Positions 1-5,923 of a stretch of DNA of 7,954 nt are shown in pieces. Within the stretch, counting starts at the first letter, position 1, and every line of letters starts with the position of its first letter. The notes beneath the pieces are model-generated. The model saw only the letters and a list, made by a program, of their open reading frames with translations, ran no database searches and had not been told where the DNA came from. The translations under genes and the position numbers were made by a program. Source of the stretch: an uncultured Pseudorhodobacter sp. (lineage in GTDB: Bacteria; Pseudomonadota; Alphaproteobacteria; Rhodobacterales; Rhodobacteraceae). Location of the stretch: NCBI GenBank assembly GCA_945957495.1, contig CAMFLG010000129.1, forward strand, positions 1-7,954, in the 5' to 3' direction.

Positions 1-148
1 GCGTAAATCCCTCGCCCGTGCCCGACCCGCACAGCTTCCAGAAGCCAACCTGCGGCATCCGCATGAACGACAGCCGCGCAGCCGCCATTTGTCCAAACAC
101 CCAAATGCGGGCGGGCACAGAGGAAAAGCGGAATAGGGTCAGACTCAC
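1..148 (-). CDS. crtA: Spheroidene monooxygenase CrtA, N-terminal part (runs off the left edge)
   Basis: CrtA adds a keto group at C-2 of spheroidene to give spheroidenone, an oxygen-dependent step that ends the pathway. I read the reverse strand by hand. From the GTG at 148 it gives VSLTLFRFSSVPARIWVFGQ, followed by a segment with MPQVGFWKLCGSGTGEGF. The FRF start and the FWKLCGSGTGEGFTP block are typical of the CrtA N-terminus, and the frame stays open to base 1. About 49 codons are visible. The start is uncertain. GTG at 148-146 is the only standard start before an internal ATG, but the AGGAG (169-165 on the minus strand) lies 16 nt from it and only 7 nt from an in-frame ATC at 157-155. 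It is divergent from crtI, as in Rhodobacter, with two PpsR-type sites between. The family assignment is firm; the exact start is not. Confidence 0.9.
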   Translation of the reverse strand, partial: MSLTLFRFSSVPARIWVFGQMAAARLSFMRMPQVGFWKLCGSGTGEGFT

Positions 149-175
149 GGTATTGATGGCAGGTCTCCTGCAGGC

Positions 176-193
176 TGTCAGATTACTGTGACA
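176..193. promoter_or_regulatory. PpsR/CrtJ-type operator, crtA-proximal
   Basis: The bases TGT-cagattactgtg-ACA fit the TGT-N12-ACA consensus of the redox/light repressor PpsR (CrtJ) exactly. The flanks extend it to the inverted arms CTGTCA (175-180) and TGACAG (189-194), and an 11-bp palindrome ACTGTGACAGT (185-195) overlaps the right half. It lies about 28 bp upstream of the crtA GTG and pairs with the site at 251-268. It is presumed to repress crtA and crtI under high oxygen. Binding is inferred from consensus and position. Confidence 0.8.
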
Positions 194-249
194 GTTTTTG
201 CGGCTGCTGCAAATAGAAATGGCAGAATTCAATCAATGAAATGCAAGTA

Positions 250-277
250 TTGTAAATTACATTAGACAGTATATCGT
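250..277 (+). promoter_or_regulatory. Candidate crtI promoter (weak -35/-10)
   Basis: TTGTAA at 250-255 and TATCGT at 272-277, with a 17-nt spacer, each match four of six bases of the sigma-70 consensus. Transcription would then begin near 283-284, at or next to the crtI start codon. The boxes are poor, and the main support is the overlap with the PpsR-type site and the lack of a ribosome binding site for crtI. Confidence 0.3.
251..268. promoter_or_regulatory. PpsR/CrtJ-type operator, crtI-proximal
   Basis: The bases TGT-aaattacattag-ACA match TGT-N12-ACA exactly and end 15 bp before the crtI ATG. The site starts 75 bp after the crtA-proximal one, about seven helical turns, so the two would lie on nearly the same DNA face. 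It overlaps the -35 and spacer of a weak candidate promoter for crtI, which is the expected place for a repressor. Binding is inferred. Confidence 0.8.
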
Positions 278-283
278 TGATTC

Positions 284-1846
284 ATGCAGACAGAATCTGA
301 TCCCTCCCCCCACACTTTTGCACCGACAACCGGCGCGGACGCAATTGTTGTTGGCGCTGGGTTGGGGGGGCTTGCCGCGGCCATGCGACTGGGCGCGAAG
401 GGCTATCGCGTCACTGTGATTGACCGGCTGGACATGCCTGGCGGGCGCGGCAGTTCAATCGCGCAAGGGGGGCATCGCTTTGACCTTGGGCCAACTATCG
501 TAACCGTGCCGCAGGGTTTGCGCGAATTGTGGGCGGCCTGCGGGCGTGACTTTGACCGCGACGTGGATTTGCGCACCCTGGACCCATTTTACGAAATCAG
601 ATGGCAGGACGGTTCAACCTTTACCGCCCGACAATCGACAGAGGCGATGCGTGCAGAGGTGGCCCGTCTGTCACCCGGCGATCTGCCCGGCTACGACCGG
701 TTCCTCAAGGATTCCGAACGGCGCTATTGGTTTGGATTTGAGGATCTGGGCCGCCGTTCGATGCATCGTTTCGCGGATATGCTCAAGGTCTTGCCGACCT
801 TTGCGATGCTGCGCGCCGACAAGTCCGTCTATGCCCATGCGGCGGCGCGGGTCAGGGATGACCGGTTGCGTTTTGCCCTATCTTTCCATCCATTGTTCAT
901 TGGGGGCGACCCCTTTCATGTGACCTCAATGTATATCCTTGTGAGTCACCTCGAGAAGGAGTTTGGCGTTCACTATGCCATGGGCGGCGTTGGGGCGATC
1001 GCCGTTGCGATGGCCAGTGTCATTGCATCGCAGGGCGGGCGGCTGCGCCTGAATGCCGAGGTGGACGAGATTTTGGTTGACCAAGGCCGCGCCAAGGGCG
1101 TGCGACTGGTCGGCGGCGAGACACTTGCGGCAGATGTGGTGGTTTCCAACGCAGATGCGGGCCACACCTATGACAGACTGCTGCGCAACCATCGGCGCAA
1201 ACGCTGGACGCCCGCAAAGCTGGCGCGCAAACGCTGGTCAATGGGGTTGTTCGTCTGGTACTTCGGCACCAAGGGCACCAAGCTGAAATGGCCGGACGTC
1301 GGGCATCATACCATCGTCGTCGGCCCCCGGTACAAAGACCATATCCGCGACATTTTCATCCGCGGAAAGCTGGCCGATGACATGAGCCTGTATGTTCATC
1401 GCCCGTCGGTGACAGATCCGTCGGTGGCGCCTTTCGGCGATGACACGTTCTATGCCCTGTCGCCCGTGCCGCATTTGGGCATCGGTGACACGGACTGGAC
1501 GGCGCAGGCAGAGGGCTATCGGCAGAAAATGCAGGCGATGCTTGAGGAAAGGTTGCTGCCCGGTCTGGGCGATTGTCTGTCCGAACAGCTGGTGTTCACA
1601 CCTGACAGCTTTCAATCCCGCTATCTTTCCCCCTACGGCAGCGGGTTTTCGATTGAGCCGCGCATTCTGCAGTCGGCATGGTTTCGCCCGCACAACATAT
1701 CCGAAGAGGCGAAGGGCCTGTATCTGGTTGGCGCAGGTACACACCCCGGGGCTGGCTTGCCGGGTGTCATTGCCAGTGCGGAAGTGTTGGGCAAATTGGT
1801 GCCCGACGCGCCCAGAGGCGTGGCTTTGCGATTGGCCGCAGAATGA
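284..1846 (+). CDS. crtI: Phytoene desaturase CrtI
   Basis: CrtI is an FAD-dependent, membrane-associated desaturase that converts 15-cis-phytoene by successive dehydrogenations; in Rhodobacter the main product is neurosporene. The 520-residue protein has an N-terminal dinucleotide-binding motif GAGLGG (24-29), an acidic residue at 47 closing the beta-alpha-beta fold, and PGGRG (52-56). Near the C-terminus GLYLVGAGTHPGAG (GAGTHPGAG at 483-491) fits the bacterial phytoene dehydrogenase signature. Long blocks such as SFHPLFIGGDPFHVTSMYIL and FSIEPRILQSAWFRPHN are CrtI-like, and the length is normal for the family. ATG 284 is the only reasonable start before the FAD motif, but no Shine-Dalgarno sequence precedes it. 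It overlaps crtB by four bases (ATGA), so the two are probably translationally coupled. A G7 run (364-370) lies in the FAD-motif codons. Whether the product is neurosporene or lycopene cannot be read from sequence; neurosporene is inferred from the crtC/crtD/crtF/crtA context. Confidence 0.97.
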   Translation: MQTESDPSPHTFAPTTGADAIVVGAGLGGLAAAMRLGAKGYRVTVIDRLDMPGGRGSSIAQGGHRFDLGPTIVTVPQGLRELWAACGRDFDRDVDLRTLDPFYEIRWQDGSTFTARQSTEAMRAEVARLSPGDLPGYDRFLKDSERRYWFGFEDLGRRSMHRFADMLKVLPTFAMLRADKSVYAHAAARVRDDRLRFALSFHPLFIGGDPFHVTSMYILVSHLEKEFGVHYAMGGVGAIAVAMASVIASQGGRLRLNAEVDEILVDQGRAKGVRLVGGETLAADVVVSNADAGHTYDRLLRNHRRKRWTPAKLARKRWSMGLFVWYFGTKGTKLKWPDVGHHTIVVGPRYKDHIRDIFIRGKLADDMSLYVHRPSVTDPSVAPFGDDTFYALSPVPHLGIGDTDWTAQAEGYRQKMQAMLEERLLPGLGDCLSEQLVFTPDSFQSRYLSPYGSGFSIEPRILQSAWFRPHNISEEAKGLYLVGAGTHPGAGLPGVIASAEVLGKLVPDAPRGVALRLAAE

Positions 1847-2868
1847 TTGACCCAAATGACATGGCCTATTGTCGCGACGCGATCCGGACAGGGTCTTTGT
1901 CGTTTCATGCGGCTTCCCGGCTGTTGCCTGGCAAGGTCAGAGATCCGGCACTGGCGCTTTATGCCTTCTGCCGCCTTGCAGATGACGCGGTTGATGAAAG
2001 TGATGATAAGGCCCCGGCGGTGCTGGCGTTGTCAGAGCGACTGGAACTTGTCTACGCAGGACGGCCACGCAACGCGCCCGCCGATCGTGCCTTTGCGGCG
2101 GTTGTGCAGGATTTTGACATGCCGCGTGCCCTGCCCGAAGCCTTGCTAGAGGGCCTTGCTTGGGATGCCGTCGGCCGAAGATATGACAGCTTTCCCAATC
2201 TGCTAAGCTATTGCGCCCGTGTAGCAAGTGCCGTTGGCGCCATGATGTGCGTGCTGATGCGTGTCCGTGATGCCGACGCCTTGGCGCGCGCCTGCGATTT
2301 GGGGCTGGCGATGCAATTGACCAATATCGCCCGTGACATCGGCGAGGACGCCCGCGCCGGGCGATTGTATTTGCCGTTGGATTGGCTTTCTGAACTGCGC
2401 ATCAGCGCCGCGACTGTCCTTGCCGACCCAAAACCATCGCCCGAGTTGCGCCGCCTGACCCAGCGCTTGTTGGACGAGGCGCAACGGTTTTATCTGCGGT
2501 CGGATGCGGGAATACCGGCGCTGCCCCTGGTCTGCAGACCGGGGATCTATGCGGCGCGCCACGTCTACGCCGGTATTGGCGGCGCCATCGCCCGGCAGGG
2601 CTTTGACAGCGTGTCGGCGCGGGCAAGAACCACTGGGACACAAAAGCTTGGGTGGCTCGGGCTGTCGCTGGTGCGCAGCGCCACGTCGATCCTGTTACCC
2701 GGGTCGGCGGTTCTGCACGCACCAGCATGCCCGGAGGTCGTCTTTCTGGTAGAGGCCGCTGCCCGCAAGGAGGCACGGTTCAGCCGCTCGGACGCGCTGT
2801 TTGCCGTCTTGGCGCAGTTGGAATCAAAGGATCGCGCCGGTCAACGCTTGGATCGTGCCGGCGCATGA
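1843..2868 (+). CDS. crtB: Phytoene synthase CrtB
   Basis: CrtB condenses two GGPP molecules, via prephytoene diphosphate, to 15-cis-phytoene, the first committed carotenoid step. The 341-residue protein has both aspartate-rich motifs of the squalene/phytoene synthase family: D47-D48-A-V-D51, and D165-I-G-E-D169 within NIARDIGEDARAGRLYLP. The blocks SFHAASRLLP (20-29), LAMQLTNIARD, and CRPGIYAARHVYAGIG (231-246) are also diagnostic. The ATG at 1843 overlaps the crtI stop in ATGA, which points to coupled translation and explains the weak ribosome binding site. The reading frame stays open upstream to 1678, but that part lies within crtI and does not resemble CrtB, so I exclude it. The length is close to the Rhodobacter enzymes, with a shorter C-terminal tail. 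The gene is followed by tspO after 35 bp. Confidence 0.96.
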   Translation: MIDPNDMAYCRDAIRTGSLSFHAASRLLPGKVRDPALALYAFCRLADDAVDESDDKAPAVLALSERLELVYAGRPRNAPADRAFAAVVQDFDMPRALPEALLEGLAWDAVGRRYDSFPNLLSYCARVASAVGAMMCVLMRVRDADALARACDLGLAMQLTNIARDIGEDARAGRLYLPLDWLSELRISAATVLADPKPSPELRRLTQRLLDEAQRFYLRSDAGIPALPLVCRPGIYAARHVYAGIGGAIARQGFDSVSARARTTGTQKLGWLGLSLVRSATSILLPGSAVLHAPACPEVVFLVEAAARKEARFSRSDALFAVLAQLESKDRAGQRLDRAGA

Positions 2869-2903
2869 TATAGCTGTTGGCTGTGATCTGTGGAGTGCCC
2901 CTG

Positions 2904-3362
2904 ATGGATTGGACCCTTTTTCTGACATACTTGGCCGCTTGCGGTGCCGCAGCGGCGACGGGCGCGCTGATCCAGCCGGGTGACTGGTACGACAGTCTGC
3001 AAAAACCAAGCTGGACTCCGCCGCGCTGGGCGTTTCCGGTGGTGTGGACGACTCTGTATATATTGATGTCATACGCGGCGATGCGCGTGGCCGGCAAAGA
3101 AAGTGCATCGCAGGCAATGGCATTCTGGGCCTTGCAGATCGCGCTGAATACCTTGTGGACGCCCGTTTTCTTTGGCCTGCGCCGGATGCGCGCGGCGATG
3201 GCGGTGATGGTTTGTCTTTGGCTGGCCGTCGCGGCAACAACGTGGAGCTTCCTTGGCATTGATCTTGTCGCAGGTTTGTTGTTTGTGCCCTATCTGATCT
3301 GGGTCAGCATCGCGGGCGCGTTGAACTTTACAGTGGCGCGATTGAACCCACGGTCTGCCTGA
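2904..3362 (+). CDS. tspO: Tryptophan-rich sensory protein TspO (peripheral-type benzodiazepine receptor family)
   Basis: TspO/MBR proteins are small five-helix membrane proteins that bind porphyrins. In Rhodobacter sphaeroides TspO sits in the outer membrane and dampens expression of photosynthesis genes in response to oxygen, probably by affecting tetrapyrrole intermediates. This 152-residue protein is hydrophobic throughout with five likely membrane segments. It carries the family marks QKPSWTPPRWAFP (33-45), Y52 in the following helix, NTLWTPVFFGLRRM (82-95) and LLFVPYLIW (125-133) with N141. The ATG at 2904 follows GGAG (2892-2895) with 8 nt spacing, so I prefer it to the upstream in-frame TTG at 2877. 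It lies 35 bp after crtB and is probably co-transcribed with crtI and crtB, the arrangement seen in Rhodobacter. Family and context agree; the regulatory role here is inferred. Confidence 0.94.
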   Translation: MDWTLFLTYLAACGAAAATGALIQPGDWYDSLQKPSWTPPRWAFPVVWTTLYILMSYAAMRVAGKESASQAMAFWALQIALNTLWTPVFFGLRRMRAAMAVMVCLWLAVAATTWSFLGIDLVAGLLFVPYLIWVSIAGALNFTVARLNPRSA

Positions 3363-3377
3363 AAACGGCAAAGATTC

Positions 3378-3391
3378 CCCGGATCATCGGG
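3378..3391. terminator. Possible weak bidirectional hairpin between tspO and crtC
   Basis: In the 53-bp gap between the convergent tspO and crtC stops, CCCGGATCATCGGG can form a 5-bp stem (one G-T pair) with a 4-nt loop. There is no clear U-tract on either strand; only CAAAA on one side and scattered T runs on the minus-strand side. The position suits a terminator but the structure is weak. Confidence 0.25.
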
Positions 3392-3415
3392 CAAAACGCG
3401 TCAGGTCAACAGTTG

Positions 3416-4321
3416 CTAGGGCCAGTTGGCGCGTCGTGGCACGCGCACAGCCAGCATCGCTTTGACGATGGGGGACCGGAAACGACCAAGATCCAGCGCC
3501 TCATGCACGCCTGTGACGGTTTCTCCGCCGATCCGGGTTTCAACCAAGGATCGGCTATAGAACGGTGCGTCCAGCAAAGACATGGTTTGGCGCGGCGTTG
3601 CCCCTGCATCGCAGCGTGTGGCGCGCTGGATTGCCCAGCGGGTTTTGCCAAGCCGCGTTAGGGGCGGTGGTTCTATTCTTGCCGCCGACCCATCCGCCGC
3701 AACATCAAGGCCAAGTGCAAGGGTGGACCCATCTGCGCGGATGCCATCATAAAAGCAGGTCGTCCCGCCGTGGGCACGGGGAAACCTGCCCCATGTCCAA
3801 CGTTTGAAATCAGCCTCCAGCGCGGCTTGGCCAAAGTTAGCGTCAAAATAGCCGTGACCAGACCAACAATGCCCCTGTGTCAGGTTGACCTCGATACGGG
3901 CCGAAGGGGCGAAGGGACGCCAAATGTGGCGGGCGTCAGGTGTCAGCAACGCTTCAACCTCTGTCACAGCCGAGGGCGTCAGCCGGATCTCTCCCCGAAC
4001 ACCGCTAATCCGGGGCAGGGCAGAGATTTCATCAATGTCGATGACCAGACTTCCGTTTTGCCAGGCCATGCGGCTGGGGCCGATCTGCAACGCATCGCGG
4101 CTTTGCCGCAGCGCCGAACGCCCTCTGTCCGTCATGGTAAACCGCCCGCCGGGACCATAGGTGACGACGTTGATGCAGCAATGATTGGCCGGATCATGCC
4201 GTCCTGACCACGCATACCATGGTGAAAACACCGAACCGATAAAGCCGATTACAGAGACGGCGCGCGTCCCGTCAGCCGAGACACCATCGACATACCACCA
4301 CGCATAACCGTCCGGGGCCAC
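3416..4321 (-). CDS. crtC: Carotenoid 1,2-hydratase (hydroxyneurosporene synthase) CrtC
   Basis: CrtC adds water across the 1,2 double bond of the psi end group, turning neurosporene into 1-hydroxyneurosporene before CrtD and CrtF act. From the GTG at 4321 the protein has 301 residues, near the family size. Visible blocks are DGYAWWYVDGVSADG (4-18), GSVFSPWYAWSG (29-40), HCCINVVTYGPGGRFTMT, GHGYFDANFG, and a C-terminal APFYSRSLVETRIGGETVTGVHEALDLGRF. The gene ends in TAG at 3418-3416. The start is a problem: no ATG exists in this frame near the N-terminus, and CrtC-like sequence (ERPDFSQIV) seems to continue a few residues upstream of the GTG. The frame is open as far as 4627, but that portion reads through crtD in another frame and looks meaningless. 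The 5' end overlaps crtD by about 73 nt, so the two are surely one operon. The product call is firm and the start tentative. Confidence 0.93.
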   Translation of the reverse strand: MAPDGYAWWYVDGVSADGTRAVSVIGFIGSVFSPWYAWSGRHDPANHCCINVVTYGPGGRFTMTDRGRSALRQSRDALQIGPSRMAWQNGSLVIDIDEISALPRISGVRGEIRLTPSAVTEVEALLTPDARHIWRPFAPSARIEVNLTQGHCWSGHGYFDANFGQAALEADFKRWTWGRFPRAHGGTTCFYDGIRADGSTLALGLDVAADGSAARIEPPPLTRLGKTRWAIQRATRCDAGATPRQTMSLLDAPFYSRSLVETRIGGETVTGVHEALDLGRFRSPIVKAMLAVRVPRRANWP

Positions 4322-5808
4322 GATTTGGCTGAAATCAGGTCGCTCAAGATCGCCTCTGCCGCGTGCTTGCCGGATAAGGCCGCCATCGGCACCCCCGCCC
4401 CCGGATGGCTGCCCCCCCCGGCGAGGTAAAGCCCCGCAAGACGGGTCCGGGCGCAAGGTCTGTGAAAGCTGGCCATCTGGCTCTGCGGGCTGCGTCCGTA
4501 GATCGCGCCCTGAGAGCCCGGAAACAGTGTCGAGAAGCCCTGCGGCGTCGTCAGGGATTGGTCCGTCGGCGGATGATCGAAGGTCAGGCCGAATTTGGCC
4601 AATTGCGGAAAGGTTTTCGATCGACATGCGTTCACCTCTTGAGAGGAAAGACTGGCCTTGGCCGGCGCGTTCATGATGATTTCAAAGCGTTCCGGCCCTG
4701 GTAGCGGGCGATCTGATGCGGCGCGATCCTGGGCGCAGACGTAAAGCGTTGCTTCTTCCGGCATCTGCCCTTGTCGGATTGGCCCGAATTCCAAGGCTGG
4801 ATCGCTGCCGAAAAACACGTTGTGAAGCGCCAGATCGAGGTGCGACGGCGTGGCCGCAAACGACCAGACCCAAGCAGACAGGCTGCGCGGGTGCGCGGCA
4901 ATCGGCGAAAGCGATTGTTGCGGGCCATTGCCCAACAGCCCCGCCAAAAGTGCCGCAGGATCGCCGTTGAACACAACCGCCTGGCATTTGATGGACCGTC
5001 CGTCCGACAGGACAACTTCTGTCACGCGCCCTGACTTTCGCAGGATTTTCCGCGCGCAAATTCCGAACCGCAAGGTCACACCAACGTGCGCCGCCAGATT
5101 GGCCAACTCTTGCGCCAGTTTGTGCATGCCCCCTTGCACCGCCCAGACGCCCCGTGCTTCTGCCTGCCAGATCAATCCCAAGACGGCTGGTGAAAGGTCT
5201 GGGGCGCCGCCCACGTAGGTAGAATATCGGCCGAACAATTGACGCAGTCGCGGGTCGCTAAAGGTTCGCGACAGGTGGCGCGCCAAACTGCGACGCGGCG
5301 CAAGCGCTGGCCAAATCGCGGGCGCTTTCAGGGCGTTGAGTGCGACGCCCGTAAGGTTCGGGCGCATCGAATGCAGCAGCGGCATTTCGAACGCCGCATA
5401 AAGCTGCGCCGACTGCCGATTGAACCGGTGAAACTCTGCTTCGGCACGCGGCCCGGCAAAGCCTGCAATGGCGGCTGCGCTTTGGGCTGCGTCAGAGTAA
5501 AGATCCAGTTGACTGCCATCGCGCCACCAGTGCCGCGCCAACAGGGGTTGCGGGATGAGGGTGACGTGATCCTCCAACCGCGTGCCCGCCGCGGTGAATA
5601 CGTCGTCAAAGATTGCGCGCAGCGTCAGCACCGTCGGCCCAGCATCTATAGGGCCAGCCGCCGAAGGCATGGTGCGCATCTTGCCGCCCGGATAGGGCTG
5701 CATCTCGATCAAAGTCACCTTCATTCCCGCAACGTCAAGACGAATGGCCGCGCAAAGGCCACCCATGCCTGCGCCGATAACAACAATCTTTTGCGGAGTC
5801 TCTGTCAT
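4249..5808 (-). CDS. crtD: Hydroxyneurosporene/methoxyneurosporene 3,4-desaturase CrtD
   Basis: CrtD is a CrtI-related FAD desaturase that introduces the C-3,4 double bond into 1-hydroxyneurosporene (giving demethylspheroidene) or its methoxy form. The 519-residue protein starts with an FAD-binding motif GAGMGG (12-17), E35, and PGGK (40-43), and has GPIDAGPTVLT in the CrtD-typical position. The C-terminal flavin signature reads GLYLAGGGSHPGAGVPMA (GGGSHPGAG at 464-472), with Ser where Thr or Ala is usual. It is somewhat longer than the roughly 495-residue Rhodobacter enzymes as I recall them. The tail SWPRTVMRGGMSMVSRLTG resembles other CrtD C-termini and is encoded in the overlap with crtC. 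The start at 5808 precedes the FAD motif by a normal distance, but no clear Shine-Dalgarno sequence is present. A G8 run on the coding strand (4419-4412) encodes the glycines of the signature. It is divergent from crtE across two PpsR-type sites. Confidence 0.95.
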   Translation of the reverse strand: MTETPQKIVVIGAGMGGLCAAIRLDVAGMKVTLIEMQPYPGGKMRTMPSAAGPIDAGPTVLTLRAIFDDVFTAAGTRLEDHVTLIPQPLLARHWWRDGSQLDLYSDAAQSAAAIAGFAGPRAEAEFHRFNRQSAQLYAAFEMPLLHSMRPNLTGVALNALKAPAIWPALAPRRSLARHLSRTFSDPRLRQLFGRYSTYVGGAPDLSPAVLGLIWQAEARGVWAVQGGMHKLAQELANLAAHVGVTLRFGICARKILRKSGRVTEVVLSDGRSIKCQAVVFNGDPAALLAGLLGNGPQQSLSPIAAHPRSLSAWVWSFAATPSHLDLALHNVFFGSDPALEFGPIRQGQMPEEATLYVCAQDRAASDRPLPGPERFEIIMNAPAKASLSSQEVNACRSKTFPQLAKFGLTFDHPPTDQSLTTPQGFSTLFPGSQGAIYGRSPQSQMASFHRPCARTRLAGLYLAGGGSHPGAGVPMAALSGKHAAEAILSDLISAKSWPRTVMRGGMSMVSRLTGRAPSL

Positions 5809-5836
5809 GGCTGATTGTTGACTCGCACAAAGAAAC

Positions 5837-5854
5837 TGTCCAGTATGATTTACA
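5837..5854. promoter_or_regulatory. PpsR/CrtJ-type operator, crtD-proximal
   Basis: TGT-ccagtatgattt-ACA is an exact TGT-N12-ACA match 28 bp upstream of the crtD start. Together with the site at 5861-5878, 6 bp away, it forms the tight paired arrangement expected for cooperative PpsR/CrtJ binding. Likely to repress crtD-crtC and crtE-crtF together. Binding is inferred from consensus. Confidence 0.82.
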
Positions 5855-5855
5855 A

Positions 5856-5861
5856 TATAGT
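5856..5861 (+). promoter_or_regulatory. Candidate -10 box for crtE between the two operators
   Basis: TATAGT matches five of six bases of TATAAT. On the other strand the overlapping TATATT (5859-5854) would serve crtD. Neither has a convincing -35 box at 16-18 nt. A start near 5868 would give crtE a leader of about 56 nt containing its ribosome binding site. Confidence 0.3.
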
Positions 5862-5878
5862 GTCAGAATTAGATGACA
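5861..5878. promoter_or_regulatory. PpsR/CrtJ-type operator, crtE-proximal
   Basis: TGT-cagaattagatg-ACA matches TGT-N12-ACA exactly and has the extended TGTCA/TGACA arms typical of strong sites. It starts 24 bp after the partner site. It lies 45 bp before the crtE ATG and covers a decoy in-frame ATG at 5873. Confidence 0.85.
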
Positions 5879-5911
5879 GTATTGGCGTTGCCGCGGCTTT
5901 CTCAAAACCTC

Positions 5912-5916
5912 AGGAG
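5912..5916 (+). promoter_or_regulatory. Ribosome binding site that fixes the crtE start
   Basis: AGGAG lies 7 nt before the ATG at 5924. This is the best-placed Shine-Dalgarno sequence in the window and decides against the upstream ATG at 5873. Confidence 0.85.
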
Positions 5917-5923
5917 TTGCAAG

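Noticed and set aside
231..243. Possible IHF site (AATCAA followed by ATG instead of TTR) between the two crtA-crtI operators
   Set aside because: Only the WATCAA half fits; the conserved TTR part is missing, so a bending site is not supported.
1678..1842. N-terminal extension of crtB upstream of 1843
   Set aside because: The extra 55 residues overlap crtI in another frame and have no CrtB-like sequence; the ATGA overlap start gives the normal N-terminus.
1238..1855. 205-codon open frame antisense to crtI
   Set aside because: Lies entirely opposite conserved CrtI coding sequence, no ribosome binding site seen, low-complexity Arg/Gln/His-rich translation. Treated as a shadow frame.
3363..3415. 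A strong intrinsic terminator between convergent tspO and crtC
   Set aside because: Only a 5-bp stem without a U-tract is present. It is listed as a low-confidence feature and not as a firm call.
4322..4627. N-terminal extension of crtC to an ATG at 4627
   Set aside because: The added 102 residues are a shifted-frame reading of crtD, Gly/Pro/Arg-rich and unlike CrtC. The length would far exceed the family.
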